Of a stretch of DNA of 64,000 bases, positions 40,701 to 50,700 are shown one piece after another. Below the pieces are notes generated by a model that saw only the letters and a program-made list of their open reading frames with translations, was not told where the DNA came from and made no database searches. A program made the translations under genes and the position numbers. The DNA lies in NCBI RefSeq assembly GCF_045124755.1, contig NZ_JBGVMK010000112.1; one strand, 5' to 3'. How positions within the stretch are numbered: position 1 is the first letter of the stretch; the number at the start of each line of letters is the position of its first letter. This stretch comes from Succinimonas sp045124755 (GTDB lineage Bacteria; Pseudomonadota; Gammaproteobacteria; Enterobacterales; Succinivibrionaceae).

Positions 40701-43125
40701 AACATCACGGGACATCATGAGCGATCTTATCCGCAAGGTGAATGCGGAGCTGGCCGGGGACAAGACCCTGAATATCGCCCGGGCGGTGACCATGCTTGTT
40801 CCCCACAATGAGCATGAGGTGCTTCTGGATCCCCGCCACAGCATTACGGAAACCGTGGCAAAGGATATCCGGGGACTTTTCAAAAAATCTCTGGCCAAAT
40901 CCAATAACCCGGTGTTCCGGAATGTGGTTGACAATGTCAGCATCTACAGCCGGGACAACATTTTCTTCGTGAACAGCATGATGGAGAGCCTCAAGGAGTT
41001 CAGCCTGACCAAATGCGCTTCCCTGGATCAGGCGGTGAAGCAGAATCGCTTTGCCTCTCTCATGGTGGATCGGGCTCTCCGGAAGACTGCTTACGAGAAC
41101 GGCTTTAAAACCATTGCCGACATGAAGAAGGCTTTTCTCAGCGACGAGGGCAAGGGCAAGCTGACCAAGAATCAGCTTATTGACCAAGCGGTTAACGAGC
41201 TTAAGAAGGATTTTGCGGCTCTGGACGAGAACACCCTTCGCAATATCGTTCTGGGAGCCGTGGAGTCCGACATCTACGGCCGGGATACCGGAAAATCATC
41301 CCGGATCTGGGCCGGCATCAAGAAAATCGGCCGCGCCATGAAGAACATGAAGCTTCTGAACATGTTCAAGGGGCTTTCCAAGACCACGGCGGCTAAAACC
41401 GCAGCAAGGGCGCTCTCCCGGAAAACCGCCGGGGAAACCCGCCATCTGGCTAAATCCATGCTGGAATCTCTGGACAGCGGCTCCGCCATTGTTCATAACA
41501 TCAAGGGAGAGTTTTCCATCGGGGTGGGACTGGCTCCCAGGATTCCCGGAACAGACGACGATACCTTGAAGCTTAAGGCGGGCATCGCTCTTACCGACGG
41601 CCTGGATCTTCAGGTGGAAACCGACGGAGAAGGCAAATACCGCTTTGTCATGGAAGCGTCCCTGGGGGGCAAGTTATTTGCCGAGGGCGGTTTCAAGGCG
41701 GGAGATGCCGATATTGCCGAAGTCAAGGCCGAAGCCAAAGCCGGCTACCAGAGAACCTACGAGGTCACCTTTGACAATCTGGACAATGCAGCCGCATTTC
41801 TGAGCAAAATCATGATTGCGGATCTGACTCAGAAGGACATGGCCGCAGCCAATGAGGTGAAGAGCAGTCATACGGGCAGCCTGGGCGCCAGCATCTCCGG
41901 CAAGGCCGATCCCCTGGCCGCGGGGCAGAAGATCGCCGGAAAGGAGATCAATTCCGCCAAAAAGCCGGTTACCGCCGAGATTTCCGCCGGCGCCGGAGCC
42001 GAAGCGGAGTGGACCTATGAACGGGGCGTCAACCACTACCGGCATTCCGTGCATACCTCCTTTGACGCCAATGCCGGGTTTGAGGTGTCCCTGTCTCCCC
42101 GCAACATCGTTCTGGGCGATGCCGACAAGGAGTCCCTGTCCCCGGAGGATAAGGAGGCTTATGAAAAGAAGGAAGCCGCTCTGGATTTTGCCGACAAGTT
42201 CATTAAAACGGCTCTGGCTCCGGACAAGGCCGCCGAGGATTATCTTACCGGCCCCATGGCTGAGGAGTTCATGAACCTCATGGGGGATCATCCCTACAGC
42301 GATGAAGAAAAGGAAGCCTGGGGAGAACTCACCGACATGGATAAGTTCCAGGCTGACCGGAACCGCTACTTTGCGGAATGTCTGGCCGGATTTGCCACGG
42401 GAACCGTAGCGGAACCCGCCGTGAATGACGTGATTTCCCTCAGGGACTATCTCCTTAAGAAGCTTCCCGGAGCGGAAAAGGCCGGAGAGCTGCTGAAGTC
42501 CGTTACCGACTTCTTCGGACGCATGGCTTCCAAGCTGGACGGTCCCCATGCCCGGTTCAGCTTCGAGGTCGCTCTCGGGAAATCCACGGAGAAGATTCTG
42601 TCGGTAACCGGCGGCGTGAAGTGTCATTTTGAAAACACCCTGAGCTACGAAACCAACGCTCTGGAAACCTCCCTGCGCTCTGCCGAAAGGGTAACCAGGG
42701 TCATGGCGGAGGACAAGGGCGGCAGCGACAACGTGAAGCAGAAAAACACGGATTTCCTGAAGGCGTCCCTGAAGAAGCTGGGGGTCAGCCGGGACGAGAT
42801 CGCCAAGGCTGTGAACTACCTCAGCGTGCTGCAGAAGGATCGGGACATAACCATCAGCGATTTTGAAATCCGCCGTACGGCAAAGAAGAGTTCTCTTCAT
42901 GCGCTCCGGGGGAAGATCAAGGATGACCAGGCTCCCGGGGAACAGTACAAGGGACTGGTGAAGAGCCTTAAAAACGAGGACTTTGAGCTGGCTGAAATCG
43001 TGTTCCACACCTCAGAGGATGTGCATGAAGGCGAGTACAGCTTCGGCGTCAAAATGATTGCCGAGGTCGGCACCAAAACCGCCGAGAAGCAGGTAAAGGT
43101 CGAAAGTCACACGCTCCGGTTCTGA
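37753..43125 (+). CDS. Giant T3SS-linked protein A (putative effector or translocator)
   Basis: 1790 aa, not recognised. GGAGG lies 6 nt before the ATG. The N-terminus (MTANIHNSINNNINSS and ~50 more residues) is polar, rich in S, G, A and N and without a Sec signal, as in T3SS substrates. Residues ~60-1180 are mostly helical. A basic amphipathic stretch near 1190 (KIGRAMKNMKLLNMF) is followed by a glycine-rich, strand-rich region (~1250-1480, and again ~1600-1640), and the chain ends ESHTLRF. It is paralogous along its length to the 1866-aa protein at 47787; shared blocks include NIFV...GKAKCQA. Context suggests very large cargo of this T3SS. Confidence 0.85.
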   Translation: MTANIHNSINNNINSSIAAVSGSGPANPAANRQAAIGSGSASGSIAGSRINAGGAPNPVLSPRMSLKFAEIKSFFAQNKNELDMNGLVKEFLSHTENTEEGDKKCLFRKTEDLRHSETLLKNLTVRMAVLQVFGKEPRNLAGGQKALAEDLNRTLTAVIRGEYAKNPAAGRAELDRVFADLARKAPGGALSEKQESLLNGIKSFYAGMTDTQSRVAALMQYRNSGSPKITLENPGNIFGLGHVLPSQEEDIGKLINGSPVSPEDLARKIDSGEASVRDMTEDSPEYRALLREYSETARISLNASLDLAENRLQELNSSIRNAGITATPEQEKTFLAEAADILKEFRSIRAESDAKLTPEDQKLLFSGARKYETLIGNVLDGLRDLYAPGSRERGSIDLMKQHPQETLKLLDSLGFSGDLFGEFIGDRDALKLYFKISDAKPGSISDQDFRSAINSFAAKVFDPHLNDDSSLLLSLIKGISPERMSDSQKIILEHLPQKLELTQDVFECLSSVLSGLDIANGPLTPGSISLDNLKKAYQAVCNPGDELKRIMSEHGGKMTFRNMESFILRAAYHQFRAEHAADSQETFGGGFRDNAEFRRAMGIADRGDTSPEKPVDISRYEGFDPLNVRMDDMSAGGFITSFNILCANSDFLEAARKLPAVHLADRVAQALNIDLKRAFESDPALSQSYEAQETPADRLEWFRSNLPRLTELYLAGEGALVKQIENENRAEIENRRNDINALNLQDLADLNNINAGKNGLRPVSSVEELLVNTDGIRGGKEIGYLVSFLNQIRAASVTDFIPEGKTFLGLRGSDFLNPASTDKIRRALSEAPESVMTSPDYKDAFRFFAKMQKAIARAADKTAMLTAADIGRVALKKKDITAALNMITGAKTVYKAQYQHRDEFEVLDRKDYLLSDLRDYCLGKESIGRTQRMEMLGNLNITEKMFDPENNIFVKDKEAGKAKCQAIKAAVAEAVREFKTTARTSRDIMSDLIRKVNAELAGDKTLNIARAVTMLVPHNEHEVLLDPRHSITETVAKDIRGLFKKSLAKSNNPVFRNVVDNVSIYSRDNIFFVNSMMESLKEFSLTKCASLDQAVKQNRFASLMVDRALRKTAYENGFKTIADMKKAFLSDEGKGKLTKNQLIDQAVNELKKDFAALDENTLRNIVLGAVESDIYGRDTGKSSRIWAGIKKIGRAMKNMKLLNMFKGLSKTTAAKTAARALSRKTAGETRHLAKSMLESLDSGSAIVHNIKGEFSIGVGLAPRIPGTDDDTLKLKAGIALTDGLDLQVETDGEGKYRFVMEASLGGKLFAEGGFKAGDADIAEVKAEAKAGYQRTYEVTFDNLDNAAAFLSKIMIADLTQKDMAAANEVKSSHTGSLGASISGKADPLAAGQKIAGKEINSAKKPVTAEISAGAGAEAEWTYERGVNHYRHSVHTSFDANAGFEVSLSPRNIVLGDADKESLSPEDKEAYEKKEAALDFADKFIKTALAPDKAAEDYLTGPMAEEFMNLMGDHPYSDEEKEAWGELTDMDKFQADRNRYFAECLAGFATGTVAEPAVNDVISLRDYLLKKLPGAEKAGELLKSVTDFFGRMASKLDGPHARFSFEVALGKSTEKILSVTGGVKCHFENTLSYETNALETSLRSAERVTRVMAEDKGGSDNVKQKNTDFLKASLKKLGVSRDEIAKAVNYLSVLQKDRDITISDFEIRRTAKKSSLHALRGKIKDDQAPGEQYKGLVKSLKNEDFELAEIVFHTSEDVHEGEYSFGVKMIAEVGTKTAEKQVKVESHTLRF

Positions 43126-43162
43126 TAATTCCGGAAGTCCCCGAGAGGATGATGAGACCTGG

Positions 43163-43196
43163 CCAGACCGCATAGGGCGAAGCTTATGCGGCCTGG
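43163..43196 (+). terminator. Hairpin after giant gene A
   Basis: CCAGACCGCATA / TATGCGGCCTGG stem (one mismatch), 10-nt loop, followed by CTTATTTATT. Confidence 0.55.
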
Positions 43197-43291
43197 CTTA
43201 TTTATTCGGGGCCCAGCCCGGAGGTGATATTTTGCATGGCGGGAAGAAAACCCGGTGAGGCGTTTACTGCTTAAGCATACATAAAAAGAAG

Positions 43292-43345
43292 CCGGCAGCC
43301 TGCGGGGATATATTCCCTGTCCTGCCGGTTTTGCTGTTCTTTTCG
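43292..43345 (+). terminator. Second terminator-like hairpin before the IS element
   Basis: CCGGCAG / CTGCCGG outer stem with a nested GGGGA...TCCCT inner stem, followed by TTTTGCTGTTCTTTT. Confidence 0.6.
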
Positions 43346-43581
43346 GCAGCGCAGAGAGATTCATGGCCGTAGCGCGGATCTGGTGATAACAATCTTGAAA
43401 TATCGCCTGAATGCGCGGTTTTAAGCCGTCATTTTTCTTTGAATCACTGATTCTTCAAGGGTGTATATCATTTTAGCGCCTGCCTTAGCGTCCTGAATTC
43501 CATGTGTTACGGACGATTCCCAAAAAATAGGTTTACAATTTTCCTGACCAGGGGGCAATCCCATGCAAAGGAGGCAGATCC

Positions 43582-45453
43582 ATGTCCAGAATTGCGAAGA
43601 CCGCAGACAATATTGTGAGCATTCCCAAAAGCGTTTCTGTAACAGCGAAGGGGTATGTTTACTGGAATGCCACTACGACCTGGGTTGATAAGGCGAACGG
43701 TACCGGAAAAAGGGCAGACCATAAGAAAGAATGCATCGGGGTAGTTTTATGTCCGGGCGGCGACTGGAAAAAGGATCGGCGCATGTACGCAAACTCGGCT
43801 TACTACCGGCTCTTTCCTGCGGATAAAAGTTCTTCGGAGAAAACGCCGGCCGGCAATGCTTCCAGTGCGTGCCGGGAATACCCGCAAAGGTTTGACTGTA
43901 TTTCAGCGGGGCTTTATGCAGCAGTAAGCAAAATTGCGGAGGAATCCGGATTATATGAGGCGCTTCTGGAGGTGTTCGGAGCAGAAGATGCCTGCTTAAT
44001 CATGGATTTGGCGATGTACATGATTTCCCGCGAAACTGCGGAGATGCGGCATTTTCCCCATTGGGCCGCCAGCCATGCCATTTTTTCTGAAAGCATTCCG
44101 GATGCCGGCTTTATCAGCGCCTTTGAAAAGGAGATTTCGCCGTCTCTCATCAGCAGGTTCAGGAATACCTGGGCTGCGGCGGCGCTCGGAGACGGGCGTG
44201 TTTTGGCATGCTATGATTCCGTAAATACCTGCTCTCAGGCTCCGGGCGTGTTTCTGGTTCAGCAGGGATATGCAGTTGATGATCCTGAAGAATGCCGGCT
44301 TAATGCGGAATATGCGATGCGGCAAAAAGACGGGCTTCCGGTCACCTTTAATGTGTCCCCGGGCGCCGTCAAAGACATCAGCGAAGCGGCAAATATATCT
44401 GCTGGCCTCTCGGAGTTAAAAAAGCCGAACCCGGGGCAGCAGGGATGCGGAAAAATCCCGGGGAATGATAATATCAGCATTACGGTTTTTGCTGACCGGG
44501 GGCATATCTCGCATGAACATATTCAAGACCTCCGGAACCGGGGAATCGGATTCATCTTTTTGCTGAACGGAAACACGGAGCTTGCTAATGAGGTTCTCGG
44601 TAATCACATTGACGAAGTCAAAAAAGCTGCCAGTTTCATCAGGGAAAACGGAAGGTTCGCGCTGACCGTCAGGAATAAAATCTTCCCGGATGACGAAAAG
44701 GAAAGCCGGTTCCATATTGTGTGGGACGGGGAACTGGAAACGAGGCATCGCTTCATTCTGGAAAACGATCTTATCGGGAAGGCGGACAACCTGAAGAAAC
44801 ACATGGCAAAGGGAACCCGTCTGACGGATGAAAATCTTAACAGGTATCGCCAGTACTTCAACATCTCCTGTCATGAGGATGGTGCCTTAAAAGCCAATCA
44901 GAGCAGGGAAGGATCAGAAAATGCTGACAATGCGCCGGAATTCGCACCGGCCTATGTGATTGATTCATTCGAAAGAAATGCGGCAGCTGTCGGGAAAGCT
45001 CACCGGTACTGCGGTTATCTGGTGTACGTCTCTGATCAGGAAATGACGGCTCAGGAGATCATAAAAGTCCTTGACAGAAGAGACGGCGCTGAGACGATGC
45101 TGAGAGCATTAAAAGGCTGGCTGGGCAGGGATAAAATCGGGTTTTGCTCGGAAAACACGATGCAAGCCAAAAATCTGATTTGCTTTGCCGCTTCTGTCAT
45201 AGGGGCGCAGCTTCTGGCAAAAACGGAAGCCTTCCGCGAACAGGAAATGAAAAGGTGCGGCATTTCAGCAGCCGGGGATTTGCCGGCAGTCGCTGATTTG
45301 CTGGAAGAAATCAGAGCCGACAGGGATTTATGCGCAGGAACGTATGTCCGGAGATATTTGCCGGGCAAACTGCAGAAAACCGTTCTTGATCTTATAGGGG
45401 TAACTCTTGAGGATATAGACGCTGTTATTGCAAATCTTGCCGATGAACCATGA
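43582..45453 (+). mobile_element. IS1634-family transposase gene (IS element, ends not defined)
   Basis: 623-aa DDE transposase of the IS1634/IS4 type. Catalytic residues: D in LACYDSVNTCS, D in ITVFADRGHISHEHI, and E in RRDGAETMLRALKGW. AAGGAGG precedes the ATG by 8 nt. The frame is intact, so it may be active. Terminal inverted repeats could not be identified with confidence at either side; the element probably lies within about 43350-45500. It separates giant gene A from the chaperone-like genes. Confidence 0.88.
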
Positions 45454-45542
45454 AAAATGCGTCAGGGTAAAAAACCGGCAGCAAATCAAGGTTACAAGCA
45501 ATTATTAAAAATGAATTTCATAAAAACCAAGCGAAGAAAAGT

Positions 45543-45998
45543 ATGGCTAATGAGATTGATAAACAGACATCCTGGCTGTTTAATCGTCAGTATGATGACA
45601 ATACCACCGAAGAACAGGATAATAAAATTCTCGAATTGGCTGAAGAGCAAATATATGAATTTGGCTGGGACGAAACATTCAAAAGCTGGAAAAAATACCT
45701 TTTTACCGAATGCAAAACCCCTGAGTCCGCAATTAATTTTGCCAATCTGTTCTGGAGTTACGGCGGGCAGGATCATCCTGTCAGCGAACCGTATGAATTT
45801 CTGGGCTATTTTTACTTCCGGATTGATTTCGATACGGAGAAGCATGATGCCGGCGGCATCCTTGACAGTCTTGCCATCTATCTCCTGCCCAGGGCCGGAT
45901 ATTCCTATGCTGATCCCAATATCAACTTCGATTATGTTCCGGAACTTGATCCCAGGATAATTGCCGCAGCTAAAGCATGGAAATCCGCCGGTCTTTAA
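45543..45998 (+). CDS. Unknown 151-aa protein
   Basis: Not recognised. A soluble acidic protein with IDKQTSWLFNRQYDD near the start, then FGWDETFKSWKKYL and a central FANLFWSYGGQDHPV. The pattern looks like a small immunity- or helper-type protein, but no family is identified. The ribosome-binding site is weak. An overlapping open frame in another register (45457-45960) is much less protein-like. It lies between the transposase and the chaperone-like genes. Confidence 0.55.
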   Translation: MANEIDKQTSWLFNRQYDDNTTEEQDNKILELAEEQIYEFGWDETFKSWKKYLFTECKTPESAINFANLFWSYGGQDHPVSEPYEFLGYFYFRIDFDTEKHDAGGILDSLAIYLLPRAGYSYADPNINFDYVPELDPRIIAAAKAWKSAGL

Positions 45999-46330
45999 GA
46001 CTGCAACAGCCTTGTGAGGTCAGGCAGGGCGCTTTTCGAGAAGACTTTCCCGGGAATCCGGATTAATCCTGACGGCTTTGCATGCGCCGGCGCCGGGGCT
46101 CGCTGTCTTTCTAAAACCTCTTTTCTTTGCGCTCATCTTTGTCCTTTGCCGCGGCGCCCTGACCCGGAACGTTATAGCGGCACGGACGTTCTCCGGAGAC
46201 GGGGATTTCATGAGATGCAGGCCGCTTAAAAAGCGTCCTGACCGGCAGCGTCGGATCGGGATACCGGCAGTAAGATAACAGCAGTAAATTGTGAGATAAT
46301 TAGGAAACGGTTTTTTACGGAATTAATGCC
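45999..46330. other. Intergenic region upstream of chaperone-like gene 1
   Basis: About 330 bp. CCGGAACGTTAT at 46164-46175 recurs upstream of giant gene B. Open frames here have no ribosome-binding sites and arginine/proline-rich translations. Confidence 0.4.
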
Positions 46331-46804
46331 ATGCTTTTAGATGAAATCAATAAAGTTCTTCTGATGATCAATGAAAAGATCGTTCCTCTGGATCCGGAAA
46401 CCAAAACGGCGGTGAGCAGTCTTAACGGCTTTAACGTAGAGTTCCGGCTTTCCGGGGAGGAGGAACTGCTGCGGCTGTCCGCGGCGGTATTCGAGGTGGA
46501 GAATATCTATGATGACGCCTTTCAGACTCTGTCTAAGGAGATTCTGATTCTTAATTCTCCGGAAAAACTGCCCTCGGATCTGCGCCTGGGGGTGGATACC
46601 GTTGATCAGACCGTTACCATGCAGGGAGTTATTGATGTTTCCGGGGCTCTGGATGCCGAAAGCATCGGTTTTTATATTAAGACCATGCTTTTTTATCTGC
46701 CCGGGGTCCGGGAGGATCTTCTCAGGGTTCTGGCAGCGCGGCAGGAGGAGCAGGAGGCGGCGATTACTCAGGAGAGCGCGGCGTTTTTTGCTGATGAAGT
46801 GTAA
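46331..46804 (+). CDS. Putative class I T3SS chaperone 1 (CesT/SycE-like)
   Basis: 157 aa, acidic, no signal or membrane segment. The layout fits the class I chaperone fold: an N-terminal helix (MLLDEINKVLLMINEK), a beta hairpin region (FNVEFRLSGEEELLRLSAAV), a dimerisation helix (AFQTLSKEILILNSP), a second set of strands (LRLGVDTVDQTVTMQG), and C-terminal helices with DAESIGFYIKTMLFYLPGVR. It resembles the next gene in the order LNS...RL..D...VT...VS..DA. Its position between two giant T3SS-linked genes supports a chaperone role. Not proven by a family-specific motif. Confidence 0.55.
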   Translation: MLLDEINKVLLMINEKIVPLDPETKTAVSSLNGFNVEFRLSGEEELLRLSAAVFEVENIYDDAFQTLSKEILILNSPEKLPSDLRLGVDTVDQTVTMQGVIDVSGALDAESIGFYIKTMLFYLPGVREDLLRVLAARQEEQEAAITQESAAFFADEV

Positions 46805-46958
46805 CCGGCTTCTCAAAAATGGTTTTTCGGGAGATTTTTGTATCTCTTTGCGGTTTAATGCGTTGTTATTACAATAAGGCAGTAATAAACAGCAGCTAAT
46901 AGCGACAAAAGGTATTTTCGCCGGGGCTATGCCGCGCTGACAGAATCAGGATGAAGTT

Positions 46959-47519
46959 ATGACAGCTAAAAATGATGGTATGGAACAGCTCAATGCCGCT
47001 CTGGGAGAGCTGTCATCCTATGGTCTCGCTCCCGTGACTCAGAATGAAACGTCATTTTTTGTGAATTCGGGGACGGGCGAGGTTTCTCTGCGCGTTTTCC
47101 CGGAAATGGCAGTGTTCTGCCTCTCGGTAAAGGTGGAAAATGCGGATCTGGAAAGGGGCGTTTACGAGGAGGCTCTGGCCATAAACAGCGCTCCGGATCT
47201 GCTGTCGGGCAATAACCGGCTTTTTTGCGACAGCCGTGATGCCGTAACCATCAGGCTGGGTTCCTGCGTCAGCCTGGAAAGAACCGATGCCGCTGCCCTG
47301 AAGCACCGGATCCTGGATTTTCTGCAAACCTTTCCCGAGGATCTCAGCGCGGTACGGCAGTATATGAGCGGGGAGTTTGCCGGCGCTGATGACTTTTCCG
47401 GAGATGACATGTCTCCGGCCTCTGTGATTTCCGGCCCTGATTATGTTCCCGGCCTCGACGACCGGCCGTTCAGCGTTTCCGACATGACCATGATGATGCC
47501 GGGCATGATGGCGGTGTAG
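46959..47519 (+). CDS. Putative class I T3SS chaperone 2 (CesT/SycE-like)
   Basis: 186 aa, acidic. The fold order is as in chaperone-like gene 1: helix (GMEQLNAALGELSSYG), strands (GEVSLRVFPEMAVFCLSVKV), helix (YEEALAINSAPDLL), strands (NRLFCDSRDAVTIRLG), helix (AALKHRILDFLQTF). It adds a flexible acidic tail of about 45 residues ending in MTMMMPGMMAV, possibly disordered. AGGA lies 6-7 nt before the ATG. A terminator follows, and giant gene B starts 270 bp downstream under its own promoter. Confidence 0.55.
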   Translation: MTAKNDGMEQLNAALGELSSYGLAPVTQNETSFFVNSGTGEVSLRVFPEMAVFCLSVKVENADLERGVYEEALAINSAPDLLSGNNRLFCDSRDAVTIRLGSCVSLERTDAAALKHRILDFLQTFPEDLSAVRQYMSGEFAGADDFSGDDMSPASVISGPDYVPGLDDRPFSVSDMTMMMPGMMAV

Positions 47520-47548
47520 CCCGGATTTCCTGAACTTTTCCCGCTGAA

Positions 47549-47586
47549 AACCGATCCTGCGTTTGCAGGGAGCCGGTTCTTTTTTC
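47549..47586 (+). terminator. Terminator after chaperone-like gene 2
   Basis: AACCG...TCCTGC, 4-nt loop, GCAGG...CGGTT stem, followed by CTTTTTT. Confidence 0.75.
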
Positions 47587-47677
47587 TGTTCTGCCTTCGC
47601 TGCTTTTTCTTCTTCGGATCTTCCCTTATATCTTCCTTATCCCCGATTCGCTTCCCGTTTTTGTAACCTTGCCGCTT

Positions 47678-47702
47678 CCGGAACGTTATCCGGCCGTATA
47701 AT
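47678..47702 (+). promoter_or_regulatory. Promoter region of giant gene B
   Basis: A consensus TATAAT at 47697-47702 is preceded by CCGGAACGTTAT (47678-47689), a 12-mer also found upstream of chaperone-like gene 1. No good sigma70 -35 is at 17 nt. Confidence 0.45.
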
Positions 47703-47786
47703 CAGTAAATAACAGACGCGCAGGGGAATTCCGCGGGCATTCCGGACAGAATTTCACGGGCTGAAGGAAAGAACAGGAAGGCTTAT

Positions 47787-50700
47787 ATGACCGGGGTAAT
47801 CAATAACAATCTAATCAATAACAACATTGACAATATTCAGCATGTTCCCAATAACGGACAGGATCTCGTGCAGCCGCTGCAGATTCAGGCACATCCCGAA
47901 AACCAGCAGATCCAGAATCTGGAAATTGTGGTTGGAGGAGTAGATATTGCAGAGCAGCTCCCCGCGGAGGTGACTGCCAAGTATCGGAGGCTCAGCGCTT
48001 TTGTTGCCCGGGATCCCGCTCCTACAGCAGAGCAAGTTTTACAGAAGATTACCGATATGGCCAGCCGGGGAGAGAACGGTACCCGGACATTGTTTTCCAG
48101 CGCCCGGGAAGCCCAGGGCATGGACATTTTTTTAAATCGGAGCCTCCAGACTCTGATAGGCAATCTCTGCGCCCGGGCCAATCCCCCTGTGAATCAGCAG
48201 AATCTCATTGAGGATCTGAAGCAGGCCATGAACCGGATCATGTGTCCTCCGGAATACAATCAGGCCGAAGTCGACAGGGCTGAGGGCAAGCGGCAGCTTC
48301 TTATTCAGGCTGCAAACAGTCTCCTCCAGGCCGCGGGCGCCGATACGGATGCCGGCAGGGCCGTCAGCCAGATCCGGGATTTTTACTCCCGGGTGCTTGA
48401 CAACCAGATGCGGATCTTCCGGAGCCTTCAGGACAACAAGGGGCTCAAAAACCCGGTAACCGCGGGATCTCCGAAGGATGCGCTGGGTATCGGGAAGGTG
48501 CTTCCCAATGACATTGAGACATTCAAAAAAGAGTTTACGGCGCCGCAGGTTTCTCCGGATGATGTGAAAAGCGAGGTGATCTCCGGCAACATGACCATGA
48601 AGGACGCTCTTTCGCGCTATCCCGAGTACGAGTCGATCCTGAGAGAGCTCTCTGAAGGCAAGCTGAATGAGCTTTCCGCAAATCTCAGTAATATGACTGA
48701 TTTAAGAAACGATCATGATGGGGACATGAACGAACTTGTCCATATTCAAGTAGGCGGCATTAATGATGAAACCGCAAACCAGCTTGTAAGCAAGGTCATG
48801 AATAATCTTAAGCTCATTTCCCAGGCCACCGGCAAGGCAGATACGCTGCTGTCAGCTGAAGACCGCGATGAGTTTATCCGGAAATTTGCCACTGCCCCGG
48901 GAAATAATGCGAATCCGGAGGTTCCCAATCCTTCGCGAGATCTTTTTCGGGAAAACATGAGCTTTATCAGGGATACCTTTTTCCGGACGGCTCTTTATCA
49001 GGCGCAGAATCCCGGCAACGCAAATCTGCTTAACGATACTCTCAGCCGGCTTATGGGGAATCCCGCCCAGTGCATGAAGCTTTTGAGCGCCATTGATTAT
49101 TCAGAAGACATTTTCAGGGAAATGCTCCGGAATCCGGTGATCCTGAAGTCATATACCGATATTGTTCAGGGCGCAGTTCATGGCGATGAGCTCAGAACGG
49201 CGCTGCAAAATATCTCTCAGGGCCTTCGGAATCCGGTTTTCCAGGGGGATAACTCTCTTCTGCAGGCGCTTTTGAAGACTGTTCCCGCCGATGCCTATGC
49301 CAATAATAACGCAGATCGGGCGATACTGGAGCACTATCCCGTTACCCTGGATCTTACCCAGGATGCTCTGGCCTGCATTAATTATGTGCTGAACGTGGGG
49401 GTTCAGCCGAATGAAAGGCATAACAAGACGGCAGCGGAGATAACTCTGGAAGATTTGAAGAACGCTTACCAGGATCTGTGTCATCCCACGGAAGAACTGA
49501 AGAGACGTATAAAGGAACTGGGCGCGCATCAGGATATCAGAAATCAGGAAGCCATGGTTCTTAAGGCCGCCTTTCACGCCTATCTGGCAGAACATCCCGA
49601 AGAGCTTTTTACGGCAAACGGCGATCCCAAGGAGGTTTCCTTCAGAAGCTGCCCGGGCTTTAAGAATATCATGGGCATTATTGACGGCGATAATCCGGAT
49701 CAGCAGCATGTCAGCCTCAGCCGTTACGGCGAAGGGGATCCCACCACGGCCAACATTAAGGAGACCGATGCCGGATTCTTTATCGGCGTTTTCAATGTCA
49801 TGATGAACAACGCCTCCTTCCTGAAGGCGGCCGCCAATCTTCCCGAGGTTCATCTCATAAGAAAGATGTCCGAGGCTCTCGATGTTAATATCGAAAAGCT
49901 TCTGGAACAGAATCAGGCTCTTCGGGACTCCTACGAAAATGCCTGCCGGGAGAAGGGAGGCATTGTCAACTGGTTTAAGGCCAATCAGGGAGTTTTTCTG
50001 GAAGCCTTCCTCAATGGTGAAGGCGTCAGGCAGTCTCTGAGCAGCATGAGAAACGAGACTAACGAGGATCTGCGAAATGCCCGTACCCGCATTGCCAATA
50101 ACGGACTCAAAGCACTTGCGGAATTTAAAGGCCTTTACAGCAAGACCGGCAATGCAGCGCCGGGCAATGCAGCTCCGGGGAATGTCGCACCGGGGAATGT
50201 CGCTCAGGAAGCTCTCCCGGCCTCTATCAGCACGGTGGAAGGGGTTCTCCGGGAGACTGCCGCGGTGCGGGGATCAGAAAAGCTTGGCCTCCTGGCCGCC
50301 TCTCTGGCAGCGGTTTGTCCTCCGGATATCGAGGAGCTTATTCCCGCGGGAACAAACTATCTTAACCTTACCGCGCAGGCCTTTCGGAATCCGGATCAGC
50401 TTAATGCCATCAGGGATGCCCTTAATGCTGCGTCTGATGAAGAGAAGCAGACCCCGAAGTATGCTGATGTATTCATGAGCTATGTCCGGCTCAAGGTTTA
50501 CTGCGAGCAGCATCAAAACCAGCACGAACCTGTTCCCGCCGAGGCTCTGGCAGCTGTCAGAGTTACCGAGCAGAATCTGGCCTTCGTTGATGAGAATCTG
50601 CCTCAGCCTCAGGCTGGTGAGGAGCGCATGGCAGATGATTTCGTGGTGCTAGGGGATATTCACTCGCCTCTTTACTATGCTCTCACAAGACGTCTGGCTC

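Noticed and set aside
41674..43008. 444-codon open frame opposite giant gene A
   Set aside because: Shadow frame; the giant frame is supported by its paralogue at 47787.
43350..45520. Terminal inverted repeats of the IS element
   Set aside because: Candidate GGTTT...CCTGAC similarities at both sides are too weak to define ends or a target duplication.
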